DNA of 64,000 nucleotides from Gorillibacterium massiliense (GCF_000455485.1 NZ_CBQR020000096.1:1-64000), one strand, 5' to 3'. Shown: positions 8,009 to 18,227, counted from the stretch's first letter. Notes: a model not told the origin generated them from the sequence alone. A program made the numbers and translations.

Positions 8009-8404
8009 TTTAATTCCTCCTAAATGATATAAAGATGCAAAAGGGAGAAAAAAGGTATGTATACGCACTCCCATTTTTAGATACCAACATGTAATTTCCC
8101 TATGGAAAATGGTATCATCGGCCAAAATTGATGTCAATAATGGTAACGTTATTATATTGTAATAATTTTAATTTGTGTCGGAAATGTGGATTAATATGCC
8201 TAATAAGCGCTTTCAAGAGTTGACGGCGATAGGATGGCATTCAGTACCTTGGGGAGAAACGGCGGCGGCAGTCAGCAAAACTTTTACACATGGAGATGAA
8301 CGTTCAGGCATATAGCTTTGGCGTAAGCCGTAAGTGAGCCTTATTTCGGTCGGTATTTGCCCGCATTAATCCGATTATATCACTTGATTTAGGGGGGAGT
8401 TACC
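8009..8404. promoter_or_regulatory. Divergent promoter region of peroxiredoxin and symporter genes
   Basis: No gene is seen in these 396 bases. The segment 8131-8175 is AT-rich and holds overlapping inverted repeats: TTATTA-n5-TAATAA at 8149-8165 and TAACGTTA just before it. Such a site might bind a Fur/PerR-type regulator, but it does not match the PerR box well. No S-box or T-box signature was found before the symporter. Confidence 0.4.
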
Positions 8405-9769
8405 TTGGGATCTGTTGATAACAACTTGCTGCACGCAATCGATACCAACTGGTTAAGCTTCGTCATTTCTCTTGTCGTGTTCGCCATTCTGTATTACCTC
8501 GCCCGTAAGCATGTCGGTTTTGGAACTCGAGTGCTCATTGGTCTTGGTCTCGGGTTAATCGTCGGAATCCTCATCCAAAATGTCGATGTTGAGGTTAAAG
8601 GAATCACTACTTTCGGCAGCATCTATGTAAGCTTGATCCGCATGCTGGTCATCCCATTAGTGTTCATTCTCGTCCTGAACAGCATATCTTCTCTTAACAA
8701 TCTGGAATCCTTACGAAAAATCGGCCTTAAAACTTTCGCCTGGTTTCTCGGCACAACGGGGATCGCATCCATCATCGGCCTATTGATCGCCCTGCTGTAC
8801 AACCCCGGATCGGGCATTGCCCAGAAGGTGCCGGAAGGCTTTGCGGCAAGGGAGATTCCTACATTTTCACAGGTCATTCTGGATCTGGTCCCGTCTAATC
8901 CCTTCAATGAAGCGGCGCAAGGAAAGGTTGTTCCCCTCCTGATCTTTGCTATCTTCCTGGCTGTCGCCATCATTAAAGTAGGAGCAAAACAACCGGAAGC
9001 CGTCAAACCTGTGCGCGACCTGCTCCAATCTCTGACGAAAATTCTCCACCAGGTCGTCAAGCTAGTCATCCGGCTAACCCCCTATGGCGTATTTGCCTTA
9101 ATTGCAGGGGTCGCTTCCCAGTATGGCTGGGATACGCTCAAAGAGCTGGGCAGTGTCATCCTCGCTTCATATACTGCGCTACTCTTGCATTTTGTGCTGG
9201 TCTTCGGCGGATTGGTTTTGCTGGTTGCCAAGGTGAATCCTCTGCGCTTTTTCCGAAAGGTTTATCCGACCATAGCAGTAGCTTTCACGACCCGTAGCAG
9301 CTACGCCACCCTGCCCGTCAATCTTGACGTCATTACCAAGCGGCTGCATGTCTCCCCGCGTATCGCCAGCTTCGTCGCTCCTTTGGGCGCTTCCGTCAAT
9401 TTCAACGGCTGCGGCGGCATTTGGCCGGCCATTGTCGCTGTCTTCACCGCTCAGGTCTACAATATCCAGCTTACCTTTACGGATTACATCATCCTCGTGT
9501 TTGTCAGCATCATCTCTTCTATCGGCGTAGCCGGAGTACCCGGCCCAGCAACCATCTCCACCACCGTAGTGCTCACGGCTCTGGGGCTGCCCCTGGAGGG
9601 AATGGGCATCGTCGCCGGGGTGGAAGCCCTCATCGATATGGGCCGCACCGCTATCAATGCGACGGGAACAACGGTCACTTCCCTGCTGGTGGCTGAGTCC
9701 GAAGGAGAATTCGACCGCAAAGCGTTCAATCGGGATGAGGACGAAGAAATTGTAATCAGCGCAACTTGA
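8405..9769 (+). CDS. tcyP: TcyP-like L-cystine / dicarboxylate:cation symporter (DAACS family)
   Basis: Secondary transporter of the glutamate/dicarboxylate:cation symporter family, 454 residues with about eight to nine membrane helices plus re-entrant hairpins. The transport-core signature is AFTTRSSYATLPVN (about 299-312), followed by SVNFNGCGGIWPA and ALIDMGRTAINATG. These forms match the cystine branch (B. subtilis TcyP) better than the GltP/DctA branch, so cystine or a related sulfur amino acid is the likely substrate. The start is TTG at 8405 behind GGGGGGAG. It is monocistronic and ends at a strong bidirectional terminator. Confidence 0.8.
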   Translation: MGSVDNNLLHAIDTNWLSFVISLVVFAILYYLARKHVGFGTRVLIGLGLGLIVGILIQNVDVEVKGITTFGSIYVSLIRMLVIPLVFILVLNSISSLNNLESLRKIGLKTFAWFLGTTGIASIIGLLIALLYNPGSGIAQKVPEGFAAREIPTFSQVILDLVPSNPFNEAAQGKVVPLLIFAIFLAVAIIKVGAKQPEAVKPVRDLLQSLTKILHQVVKLVIRLTPYGVFALIAGVASQYGWDTLKELGSVILASYTALLLHFVLVFGGLVLLVAKVNPLRFFRKVYPTIAVAFTTRSSYATLPVNLDVITKRLHVSPRIASFVAPLGASVNFNGCGGIWPAIVAVFTAQVYNIQLTFTDYIILVFVSIISSIGVAGVPGPATISTTVVLTALGLPLEGMGIVAGVEALIDMGRTAINATGTTVTSLLVAESEGEFDRKAFNRDEDEEIVISAT

Positions 9770-9805
9770 TAGAAGTCGAAATGCCTTCCATTCCCCATGT
9801 ACAGA

Positions 9806-9856
9806 AAAACGAGCTGTTCCACAAGTCTGTTGGATGACTTGGGAACAGCTCGTTTG
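9806..9856. terminator. Bidirectional terminator between the symporter gene and leuB
   Basis: A long stem (AACGAGCTGTTCC with GGAACAGCTCGTT, plus an inner CAAGTC/GACTTG) is flanked by A- and T-rich ends on both strands. Confidence 0.85.
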
Positions 9857-9897
9857 ATTTGGATCGGGCAGCAAATGCCCGGATTCTGCGGATAAGA

Positions 9898-10974
9898 TTA
9901 GCCCATAGCGGCGATGATCAAGTCGCCCATAGCGGAGGTGCTGATGGCTTTGCTCTTGTCGACCGCGATATCGCCAGTGCGATGGCCGGCATCCAATACA
10001 GACTTGACGGCATTCTCGATAGCATCGGCTGCGTCATGATAGCCGAAAGTCAGATGGAACATCAGCGCTACGGAAAGGATCGTAGCGATGGGGTTGGCGA
10101 CGCCAAGACCGGCGATGTCCGGTGCGGAGCCGTGTACCGGCTCATAGAGGCCAAAGCTTCCTTCGCCAAGGGAGGCGGAGCTGAGCATGCCGATGGAGCC
10201 GGTAAGCATAGCCGCTTCGTCGCTCAAAATGTCGCCGAACATGTTTTCGGTGACGATGACGTCGAAGCTGGATGGGCGGCGCAGCAGCTGCATCGCGCAG
10301 TTGTCGACGAGCACGTGCTCCAGCTCAACGTCCGGATAGTCGGCGGAGACGCGGATGACCGTCTCCCGCCACAGGCGGGACGTTTCCAGCACGTTGGCTT
10401 TGTCGACGGAAGCCAGCTTTTTGCGCCGGGTGCGGGCGATTTCAAAGGCTTGGCGGGCGATGCGTTCCACTTCAGCGACGCTGTATACGCAGGTGTCCAC
10501 CGCTTCCTGGCCGCCTGCCCCTTCGCGGCGCAGCTTGTCACCGAAGTAAATGCCGCCGGTCAGCTCGCGGACGACGATGAGATCGGTGCCTTCCAGCACT
10601 TCCGGCTTCAAGGTGGAGGCTTCCTTCAAGCAGTCGAATACGACAGCCGGGCGGATGTTGGAGAACAAGCCCAATGCTTTACGGATGCCGAGCAGACCCG
10701 TTTCCGGGCGAAGCTCCTTCGGATTGTTGTCCCATTTCGGGCCGCCGACAGCTCCAAGCAGCACGGCATCGGCCTTTTTGCAAATATCCAACGTATCTTG
10801 AGGCAGCGGCGTTCCCTTTTCGTCGATAGCGATTCCGCCGAACAAGGCATGCTCCGTTTCAAAACGGTAGCCAAACAGCTCCTCCGTCTTCTTCAATACT
10901 TTCAGTGCTTCTGCTACTACTTCCGGTCCGATTCCGTCTCCGGCGATAACCGCAATCTTCTTCACGTCAGCCAT
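9898..10974 (-). CDS. leuB: 3-isopropylmalate dehydrogenase
   Basis: Oxidatively decarboxylates 3-isopropylmalate to 2-ketoisocaproate, the third step of leucine synthesis, with NAD. The 358-residue protein has the decarboxylating-dehydrogenase signature around [21 protein letters not shown] and the substrate residues in [24 protein letters not shown] at 10972-10974 has AAGGAG 8 bases upstream; an in-frame GTG nine bases earlier is less well placed. It follows leuA but is separated from it by a terminator and a promoter of its own. leuC and leuD are not in the window. Confidence 0.96.
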   Translation of the reverse strand: MADVKKIAVIAGDGIGPEVVAEALKVLKKTEELFGYRFETEHALFGGIAIDEKGTPLPQDTLDICKKADAVLLGAVGGPKWDNNPKELRPETGLLGIRKALGLFSNIRPAVVFDCLKEASTLKPEVLEGTDLIVVRELTGGIYFGDKLRREGAGGQEAVDTCVYSVAEVERIARQAFEIARTRRKKLASVDKANVLETSRLWRETVIRVSADYPDVELEHVLVDNCAMQLLRRPSSFDVIVTENMFGDILSDEAAMLTGSIGMLSSASLGEGSFGLYEPVHGSAPDIAGLGVANPIATILSVALMFHLTFGYHDAADAIENAVKSVLDAGHRTGDIAVDKSKAISTSAMGDLIIAAMG

Positions 10975-11154
10975 TTTCGACACTCCTTTTACTCGTCTCC
11001 GTTAATCTAAAAGTAAAACCTGCAAAGATGCAGTTTTTCTTGCTTCAATTGGATATCCGGCGAAAATTTCTGCAAGATCAGGCTTATCTCGGGATCTGCT
11101 GCTTCTTGCTTCGTCGGCTTCTCAACCCTGTGGCTACCTAATCGTGCTAGTACT

Positions 11155-11183
11155 GTTTTACCATAGCGAGATTCATTTGACAA
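11155..11183 (-). promoter_or_regulatory. Candidate leuB promoter
   Basis: Minus-strand TTGTCA (11183-11178) and TAAAAC (11160-11155) are 17 bases apart. The leader would be about 170 bases. It contains a short CTGCA/TGCAG hairpin before GTTTTACTTTT close to the start codon, too weak to call an attenuator. Nothing else is seen in the 316 bases between leuA and leuB. Confidence 0.45.
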
Positions 11184-11242
11184 AGATATAAAAACTATCA
11201 ACTTCATAGACTATACCTATAACTGCAACATAGGGGCAACAT

Positions 11243-11284
11243 AAAAAAAAACAAGGCAGCCTCCACTCGGAAGACTGCCTTGTT
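11243..11284 (-). terminator. Terminator after leuA
   Basis: ACAAGGCAGTCTTCC pairs with GGAGGCTGCCTTGT around a GAGT loop and runs into nine T on the minus strand, 7 bases past the leuA stop. It should end most ilv-leu transcripts before leuB. Confidence 0.85.
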
Positions 11285-11290
11285 GTGTAT

Positions 11291-12841
11291 CTAAATCAAT
11301 TGGATTTTATCCGTGCGTCCCTCTCCAACGGTTTTACGCCGGTCCAGCAAACGGTTGATCGCATCCACGTACGCCCGGGCACTGGCTTCCAAAATATCGG
11401 TGCTGACGCCGCGGCCTTGAACGGAGATTCCATTTTGGACGAGAACGACATGTACCTCGCCCAACGCATCTTTGCCGTCCGTGACGGCTTTGATGGAGTA
11501 ATCGGTCAATTGAACCTCTTCTCGGGTCGCTTTGTCGATGGCTTTGTAGATGGAATCAACGGAGCCGTTGCCGCTAGCCGTCTCCACCACAACATCGCCT
11601 TCCTCGGTGCGAATCCGCACTGCAGCGACCGGTACCGAGTGGTTGCCGTAGGAGACTTGAATCTCCTCGAGAACAAACGCTTCAGTAACGGAGGTCAGCT
11701 TTTCCTCGATCAGAGCGAGGATATCCTCTTCGCTGACTTCTTTCTTCTTATCCGCCAACTCCTTGAACTTGGCGAACGCGATGTTCAGTTGCTCTTCCCC
11801 GAGATCGTAGCCCAGATCGATCAGTTTTTCGCGGAAAGCATGGCGGCCGGAGTGCTTGCCCATGACCAGCTTGCTGTCCTTCAGGCCGATGGTCTGCGGA
11901 GAAATGATCTCGTAGGTCGTCTTCTCCTTCAGCACGCCGTCCTGGTGGATACCCGATTCGTGGGCAAAGGCGTTGGCGCCGACGATGGCTTTGTTGCCAG
12001 GTACAGGCATGCCGGTCAAACGGCTGACCAGCCGGCTGGTGCGGGCAATCTCCGTCAGCACAAGGCCGGTGTTAGCTTGATAGAAGTCTTGGCGAGTGGC
12101 AAGAGCCATCGCTACTTCTTCCAAAGCCGTATTGCCCGCCCGTTCGCCAATGCCGTTGATCGTGCCTTCCACCTGGTCGGCACCGTTCAGGATCGCAGCC
12201 AACGCGTTGGCGGTGGCCATGCCTAAATCGTCATGGCAGTGGGCGCTCAGTTGAATCTTTTCAATACCCGGCACCGTTTCCTTGACCGTCTTGAAAATAT
12301 TCCCGTATTCATACGGAGTCAAATACCCGACGGTATCGGGGATATTAACGACCGAAACGCCGTTCTTCACGGCCATTTCCACCACTTGGCAAAGGAAGTC
12401 AAGCTCGGTACGGCCGCCGTCCTCCGGAGAAAACTCGATCTTGCTGAAATACTTCTTGGCGTAGCGGATCGCGGCTTCAGCCGTTTCCAGAACCTGCTCC
12501 TTCTCCATCCGCAGCTTGTGCTTCCGATGAATCGGAGATGTTGCGAGGAACAGGTGCAGACACGGATCCTGAGCGTTCTTCAGCGCTTCCCGGGCGGCAT
12601 CGATATCCTGCTCACGGGAGCGGGCCAAGCCTACAATGGTCGCATTTTTCACAGCCCGGGCCACGGCATCAACCGCTGCCAGGTCGCCGGGAGAAGCGGC
12701 GGGAAAACCGGCTTCGATCCGGTCCATCGCCAGCTTTTCCAGTTGTAAAGCGATCTCCACTTTCTCCTGGGTGTTCAGGTTGACGCCCGGCGATTGCTCG
12801 CCGTCCCGCAGAGTCGTATCGAACAGATAGATCTTGCGCAT
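11291..12841 (-). CDS. leuA: 2-isopropylmalate synthase
   Basis: First committed enzyme of leucine synthesis, condensing acetyl-CoA with 2-ketoisovalerate. The 516 residues start with MRKIYLFDTTLRDGEQSPGV (the DTTLRDGEQ metal/substrate motif), have the second metal motif SAHCHDDLGMATANAL, and end with the regulatory LeuA dimer domain (from about 390) that normally gives leucine feedback inhibition. The length is that of the bacterial long form. It is the fourth gene of the T-box-controlled operon, 65 bases after ilvC. Confidence 0.97.
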   Translation of the reverse strand: MRKIYLFDTTLRDGEQSPGVNLNTQEKVEIALQLEKLAMDRIEAGFPAASPGDLAAVDAVARAVKNATIVGLARSREQDIDAAREALKNAQDPCLHLFLATSPIHRKHKLRMEKEQVLETAEAAIRYAKKYFSKIEFSPEDGGRTELDFLCQVVEMAVKNGVSVVNIPDTVGYLTPYEYGNIFKTVKETVPGIEKIQLSAHCHDDLGMATANALAAILNGADQVEGTINGIGERAGNTALEEVAMALATRQDFYQANTGLVLTEIARTSRLVSRLTGMPVPGNKAIVGANAFAHESGIHQDGVLKEKTTYEIISPQTIGLKDSKLVMGKHSGRHAFREKLIDLGYDLGEEQLNIAFAKFKELADKKKEVSEEDILALIEEKLTSVTEAFVLEEIQVSYGNHSVPVAAVRIRTEEGDVVVETASGNGSVDSIYKAIDKATREEVQLTDYSIKAVTDGKDALGEVHVVLVQNGISVQGRGVSTDILEASARAYVDAINRLLDRRKTVGEGRTDKIQLI

Positions 12842-12906
12842 CTTATTCCCTTCCTCTCACAATCCGTCGAACTTATTCAAAAGCTTATGCGAGCTTTATG
12901 AAAATC

Positions 12907-13941
<1,035 letters not shown>

Positions 13942-13951
13942 TTAGCCTGGT

Positions 13952-14060
13952 CCGCCATCCTTCCTCTCCCGCCCGCTGCGGCATATCCGCAAACTGCAGC
14001 GCATTGGCGCTTAAAGGGACTAAAGGATGGCGGTACAGACCGCAGCCTATTTCAGGCTGC
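13952..14060 (-). repeat. Stem-loop cluster in the ilvH-ilvC spacer
   Basis: An 11-bp perfect inverted repeat (13952-13962 with 14023-14033; CCGCCATCCTT and its complement) encloses a smaller GCGG/CCGC hairpin. Next to it GCAGCCT-n5-AGGCTGC (14042-14060) makes another. No gene is seen in this 242-base spacer. In the RNA it would form a folded 5' border for ilvC, reminiscent of the processed ilvC mRNA of B. subtilis. Confidence 0.55.
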
Positions 14061-14141
14061 CCGGCAGGAAAGTAAACTTGCCTTCTACTTTACGCTGTTT
14101 CATGATTTTCGTCTACCTGACTGATTTTCCATCAATTCGGC

Positions 14142-14633
14142 CTACTTGACGCTGCCCCGGGTCATGGCGGTTACGCCGGTGCGAGTCAGCTCGCGAATGC
14201 CGTAGGGCTTTAGAAGCTCGATGATGGCGTCAATTTTATCGGTTCCGCCAACGGCTTGAACGATCAAGGAGCCGGGGCCGATATCCACAACGGAAGCGCG
14301 GAACGTATCGACGACGCCTAGAACCTCCGGACGCAGGGACGGCTCTGCGGCTACCTTGATGAGAGCCACTTCACGGTCCACCATCGGGTTTGCGCTCAGA
14401 TCGACAACTTTGATGACATCGACTAATTTATACAGCTGCTTTTCCACTTGTTCCAAGGTATCTTCGTCGCCCGTGGTGACGATGACCATGCGGGAGAGCC
14501 CCGCTTCTTCCGACGCTCCCACCGTAATGCTGTCGATGTTATAGCCGCGGCGGCCAAAAAGTCCGGACACCCGCTGCAAAACGCCCGGCTGGTTGTTCAC
14601 CAGCACGGAAATGGCATGTTTCCCCGTCGTCAT
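14142..14633 (-). CDS. ilvH: Acetolactate synthase small (regulatory) subunit
   Basis: Regulatory partner of IlvB, 163 residues, with an N-terminal ACT domain (HAISVLVNNQPGVLQRVSGLFGRRGYNIDSITVG) that binds valine and a C-terminal subunit-interaction domain (residues about 80-160). The start codon overlaps the ilvB stop by 4 bases (ATGA), giving translational coupling and balanced subunit production. Confidence 0.96.
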   Translation of the reverse strand: MTTGKHAISVLVNNQPGVLQRVSGLFGRRGYNIDSITVGASEEAGLSRMVIVTTGDEDTLEQVEKQLYKLVDVIKVVDLSANPMVDREVALIKVAAEPSLRPEVLGVVDTFRASVVDIGPGSLIVQAVGGTDKIDAIIELLKPYGIRELTRTGVTAMTRGSVK

Positions 14634-16375
14634 TCGGCATCCCCCATTATCATCTCATCTAACGTTTTTCCTTGGGCAACCATCGGGTAGACGTTCTCGT
14701 ATTTACGCACCCGGAAGTCGATCAGCACAGGCCCGGGAGTATCCAACGCCTCCTGCCAAACTTTCTGAGCTTCCTCTTTGGTCGATGCGCGAAGTCCCTT
14801 CACGCCGTAAGCTTCCGCCAGCTTGACGAAATCCGGGCTGCCTTGAAGATCGATATGGCTGTAGCGTTTATCATAGATCAACTCTTGCCATTGGCGCACC
14901 ATGCCCAGCACCTGGTTGTTAATGATCACGATCTTGACCGGGATGTTATTGATGGCGCATACCGCCAGCTCTTGGGAACACATTTGGATGCCGCCGTCAC
15001 CGTTGATGGAGACGACCAGCTTATCCGGATTCCCCATTTGCGCGCCGATGGCGGATGGGAAACCGAATCCCATGGTGCCGAGACCGCCGGAGGTAACCAG
15101 GGAACGGGGACGCTGGAATTTGTAGAACTGAGCGGCCCACATCTGATGCTGGCCAACGTCTGTTGTGATAATGGCTTCGCCCTTGGTGGATTCATTGATC
15201 ATTTCAATGACGTACTGCGGTTTCAACTCGTCATCAGAATCCGTATAGGTCAAAGGATAATCCAGCTTGGATTGCTGAATGTGCGCGAGCCATGCCGCCG
15301 ACTTCGCTTGCTTCGCCTTGGTGTTGGCGTACTCCAGCAGGTTCTTGACGTTGCCGACGACGGGAATGTCCACCTTCACGTTTTTGCCGATTTCCGCCGG
15401 ATCGATGTCAATGTGAACGATTTTCGCCTTCGGGGCAAATCCGTTCAAATTGCCGGTTACCCGGTCATCGAACCGGGCGCCGATACAGAGGAGCAGGTCC
15501 GCATCCTGGATGGCTTTGTTAGCTGTATAGGTGCCGTGCATACCCGGCATGCCCATCCATAGTTCATGAGCGCTGGGGAATCCTCCTAATCCCATCAACG
15601 TCGTCGTCACGGGAATTTGCGTCTTCTCGGCGAATTTCAGCAGTTCGTAGCCGGCGTCCGCACTGACTACGCCGCCGCCTGCCAGAATAACCGGACGCTC
15701 CGATTCGGCGATAGCCGCCAGCATTTTGGTAACCTGGGCTTTATTCGGATCGGTAGTCGGATTGTAGCCGCGAATGTGCACCGGCTCCGTCACCGGCTTA
15801 AACACCGTTTTATGATTGGAAATATCCTTCGGGATGTCAATGAGTACCGGACCTTTGCGACCGGTATTCGCCAGATGGAATGCCTCATGGATAATCCGGG
15901 GCAAATCCTCAACGTGACGAACGAGATAGCTGTGTTTTGTAACTGGCAGCGTAATGCCCGTGATGTCTGCCTCTTGGAAAGCATCGGTTCCAATCAGCGT
16001 GCTGGCAACGTTGCCGGTGATAACCACGAGTGGGACCGAGTCCATATAAGCGGTGGCAATACCCGTCACTAGGTTGGTTGCCCCCGGGCCGGAAGTGGCG
16101 ATACATACGCCTGCTTTTCCGGTAGTCCGCGCATAGCCGTCGGCCGCGTGAATCGCACCTTGCTCATGGCGAGTCAGCAAATGGTGAAAGTCAGGGTTGC
16201 CGTGCATGGCGTCATAAATGTAAAGCACCGCACCTCCAGGGTAGCCGAAGACGCAATCGACACCCTCCAACAGCAGACAGCGAAGCAAAATTTCCGAACC
16301 GGTAATTTCATCAGGGACCATTAACTTCGCCTTCAGCTCTTCCGTCAAAACTTGTTCAGGATTCGAAATACTCAT
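14630..16375 (-). CDS. ilvB: Acetolactate synthase large (catalytic) subunit
   Basis: TPP-dependent enzyme making acetolactate or acetohydroxybutyrate from pyruvate, the first common step of branched-chain amino acid synthesis. The 581-residue protein has the N-terminal TPP domain (FGYPGGAVLYIYDAM, glutamate in LTRHEQGAIHAADGYA), a central FAD-binding domain, and the C-terminal GDGGIQMCSQEL...NNQVLGMVRQWQ diphosphate-binding part. I use ATG at 16373-16375 behind GGGAGGAAGAAGG instead of the frame start at 16414. It is the first gene after the T-box leader. Confidence 0.97.
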   Translation of the reverse strand: MSISNPEQVLTEELKAKLMVPDEITGSEILLRCLLLEGVDCVFGYPGGAVLYIYDAMHGNPDFHHLLTRHEQGAIHAADGYARTTGKAGVCIATSGPGATNLVTGIATAYMDSVPLVVITGNVASTLIGTDAFQEADITGITLPVTKHSYLVRHVEDLPRIIHEAFHLANTGRKGPVLIDIPKDISNHKTVFKPVTEPVHIRGYNPTTDPNKAQVTKMLAAIAESERPVILAGGGVVSADAGYELLKFAEKTQIPVTTTLMGLGGFPSAHELWMGMPGMHGTYTANKAIQDADLLLCIGARFDDRVTGNLNGFAPKAKIVHIDIDPAEIGKNVKVDIPVVGNVKNLLEYANTKAKQAKSAAWLAHIQQSKLDYPLTYTDSDDELKPQYVIEMINESTKGEAIITTDVGQHQMWAAQFYKFQRPRSLVTSGGLGTMGFGFPSAIGAQMGNPDKLVVSINGDGGIQMCSQELAVCAINNIPVKIVIINNQVLGMVRQWQELIYDKRYSHIDLQGSPDFVKLAEAYGVKGLRASTKEEAQKVWQEALDTPGPVLIDFRVRKYENVYPMVAQGKTLDEMIMGDAE

Positions 16376-16445
16376 CCTTCTTCCTCCCTTCGCATAATTG
16401 AGGCCGCAACGCAAGACCGATTTCGATTAGTTAGCAAAAAGAATA

Positions 16446-16791
16446 TCAAAAAACCCCTTCCATCCCTCAACAACGTGCGTTGAAAGGGACGAAAGGGGTT
16501 AGCTTCCGTGGTACCACCCAATTTTATTCCGCGCCTCGCAGCGCGAAATCTTGATAAGTGCCGATGAGCGGCGGATTCATCCGTCCTCACGTGACACCCC
16601 GGCACGTTAACGTGTGCCCTTCCGGTTTTCCCTACTCGCCCTATAGGCGCCTATAGCTTTTCAGGAAAACAGCTCCGAGGTGAGCTCGCCGATAAGGGAT
16701 TTTAGGCGTCGGTTTCAGCTGATCCTCCGCTCTCTGTTCTAATGAGCCCCTATGACTTCGTCCTCTTCATAGCCGATTCGGTTTTGTGTTA
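16446..16791 (-). ncRNA. T-box leader of the ilv-leu operon
   Basis: Uncharged-tRNA sensor controlling ilvB-ilvH-ilvC-leuA by antitermination. The T-box consensus is TGGGTGGTACCAC at 16508-16520. Directly downstream lies the terminator: AACCCCTTTCGTCCCT paired with AGGGATGGAAGGGGTT and a T run, at 16447-16500. The stem I AGAGAG (GA-motif) element occurs near 16730. A plausible specifier is CTC (leucine) at 16682-16684, as in the B. subtilis ilvB leader, but I did not fold the RNA. Confidence 0.92.
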
Positions 16792-16797
16792 AGAGCT

Positions 16798-16826
16798 ATT
16801 ATACGCATCACATTTTGAATAGTCAA
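16798..16826 (-). promoter_or_regulatory. ilv-leu operon promoter
   Basis: Minus-strand TTGACT (16826-16821), 17 bases, TATAAT (16803-16798). This near-consensus SigA promoter would start transcription around 16791, at the beginning of the T-box. Confidence 0.85.
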
Positions 16827-17025
16827 TACCCGATCGCACCGGTTTTTTTGCGAAAAACGGCCGTAAAACCTCCCCGTTCTCCTTGATCATTCCATGCAAA
16901 AACGTTCCAATGGCGCGGTTTTCCGATATAATCTTATGGACAAGGATGAGCTAGGTCATACTGCAAAATTTTCTGGAAAGCGAGTGGCTGTAGTGATGAA
17001 ACCGCCGGATAGACAGGAAATGGCG

Positions 17026-17412
17026 ATGTACACCAAACAAACGAATGCGGTCCTCGATTTTATTCATGGCAATCTGGACGGCTCCCTTTCCTTGGAGCGG
17101 CTATCCGCTATTGCCAGCTTCTCTCCTTATCATTTCCACCGGGTTTTTAAGTTAATCGTTGGTGAAACTCTTCTTGTTTATGTAAACCGTACCCGGATAG
17201 ACAAAGCCTGCCGCTTTCTTGCCTTCCATGAGAATTTGTCAATGAGAGAAATCAGCTTGGAATGCGGGTTTTCCTCTCTCGCCGGATTTTCCCGGACGTT
17301 TCGGGCAATTCACGGCATGTCCCCAACGGAATATCGACTCCGTTTCCATGCTTTCAAGCCGTGGACCGATACGCTGGCGGAACAGCGTTTTCGATTGGCC
17401 ATGGAAGCCTAA
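17026..17412 (+). CDS. AraC-family HTH protein (N-terminal part of a broken AraC/VOC gene)
   Basis: Encodes a typical AraC/XylS DNA-binding domain of about 100 residues: first HTH SLERLSAIASFSPYHFHRVFK, second HTH SMREISLECGFSSLAGFSRTFR, ending GMSPTEYRLRF. It then stops after LAMEA. The reading frame that continues the gene is shifted by one base and encodes VOC (glyoxalase-fold) sequence, so the protein has lost its effector part. I chose ATG at 17026, which has CAGGAA 6 bases upstream; the frame is open from 16894. It may still bind DNA as a 128-residue fragment. Confidence 0.65.
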   Translation: MYTKQTNAVLDFIHGNLDGSLSLERLSAIASFSPYHFHRVFKLIVGETLLVYVNRTRIDKACRFLAFHENLSMREISLECGFSSLAGFSRTFRAIHGMSPTEYRLRFHAFKPWTDTLAEQRFRLAMEA

Positions 17413-17431
17413 CATCCTCTTATGTTGGCGG

Positions 17432-17977
17432 ACACAAAATCTGAAAAAGCTGCACCGCCTCTATCAGGAAAGCGGAATCCGGGTAACGGATATCTATGAC
17501 GGCCCCGGCCCTACCCGCTATTTTGACTTTTGGGCGACTTGCGAAGGCATCCGGATAACAGCCCAGGAGGACAAACGCGTTCAGGAAGAAGGATTTTTTC
17601 CTTCTTGGAATCGGTTGGGCGTGAGCGATCTGACCCATTCGGTGAACTGGTATCAGCAATACATGGGAATGGAGATCGAGCACGACTTGAGGGAAACGGG
17701 CTTCGTCATCATGAGTCTAGCCCTAAGCCATCAGCCAGAGCAGAAATCGTTATGGGTACCGAAACAAGCCGCAAACGATGCGTATATCGGAAAAGTAGAC
17801 GGCCCTGTCCGCCCCTACTGTCGGGTCGCGGAGCGGGAAGAGTTCTTCCGCTACCATACGTTTTTATCGGACAGCGGGATAGAAGTCTCGGACATCGGAG
17901 GGTTTCTGACGAGGGGATTGGCATGCTTCCACTTCTACGACCCTGATGGCAACCGTTTAAACATCAGCACGCTGTAA
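17432..17977 (+). pseudogene. VOC-fold remnant downstream of the AraC domain (frame-shifted)
   Basis: From about 17432 the frame encodes half of one VOC/glyoxalase module (LKKLHRLYQESGIRVTDIYD to GIRITAQ) and then a complete second one (RLGVSDLTHSVNWYQQYMGM through FYDPDGNRLNIST). No start codon with a ribosome site is visible before residue 80. The first module lacks its N-terminal half, which suggests a deletion plus frameshift joining the AraC HTH to a two-module VOC protein. The intact ancestor was probably an AraC regulator with a ligand- or substrate-binding VOC domain. Confidence 0.6.
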
Positions 17978-18025
17978 AGAAATGAACGGCTGCCTCCGCT
18001 GCGAGCTGCTCATGCGTCAACAAAT

Positions 18026-18065
18026 AACGCCCTTTTTCGGTTAGTTCCGGAATAGGGCGTTTTTG
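18026..18065 (+). terminator. Terminator after the AraC/VOC remnant
   Basis: AACGCCCT and AGGGCGTT form the stem, followed by TTTTT on the plus strand. The remaining 200 bases up to the exporter hold only its promoter and operator. Confidence 0.7.
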
Positions 18066-18196
18066 CGTAGCGGATATAGGGAAATATCACGGACGCGGCT
18101 GCACTTTTCACCCCGCGTTTTGTAGTATTTTTCAAAGATAAACAACTGAAAACGGAACCAATATAGATAAGTTTACATTTTCCGATTTTGTGTTGA

Positions 18197-18224
18197 TTGT
18201 CATAACGGCCATTCTGACTATAAT
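18197..18224 (+). promoter_or_regulatory. Exporter promoter
   Basis: TTGTCA (18197-18202), 16 bases, TATAAT (18219-18224); transcription would start near 18231, inside the operator described next. Confidence 0.6.
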
Positions 18225-18227
18225 TCA

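Noticed and set aside
8170-8404. SAM riboswitch or T-box before the TcyP-like gene
   Set aside because: No S-box core, no T-box consensus and no intrinsic terminator was found in the leader.
9859-11010. 383-codon plus-strand frame opposite leuB
   Set aside because: Shadow of leuB; no ribosome site.
11007-11207. 66-codon minus-strand frame between leuA and leuB as a leader peptide
   Set aside because: No ribosome site, no run of leucine or other regulatory codons; it overlaps the leuB promoter.
16894-17025. N-terminal extension of the AraC protein to 16894
   Set aside because: The extra 44 residues have no ribosome site and no similarity to an AraC domain; the CAGGAA site supports ATG 17026.
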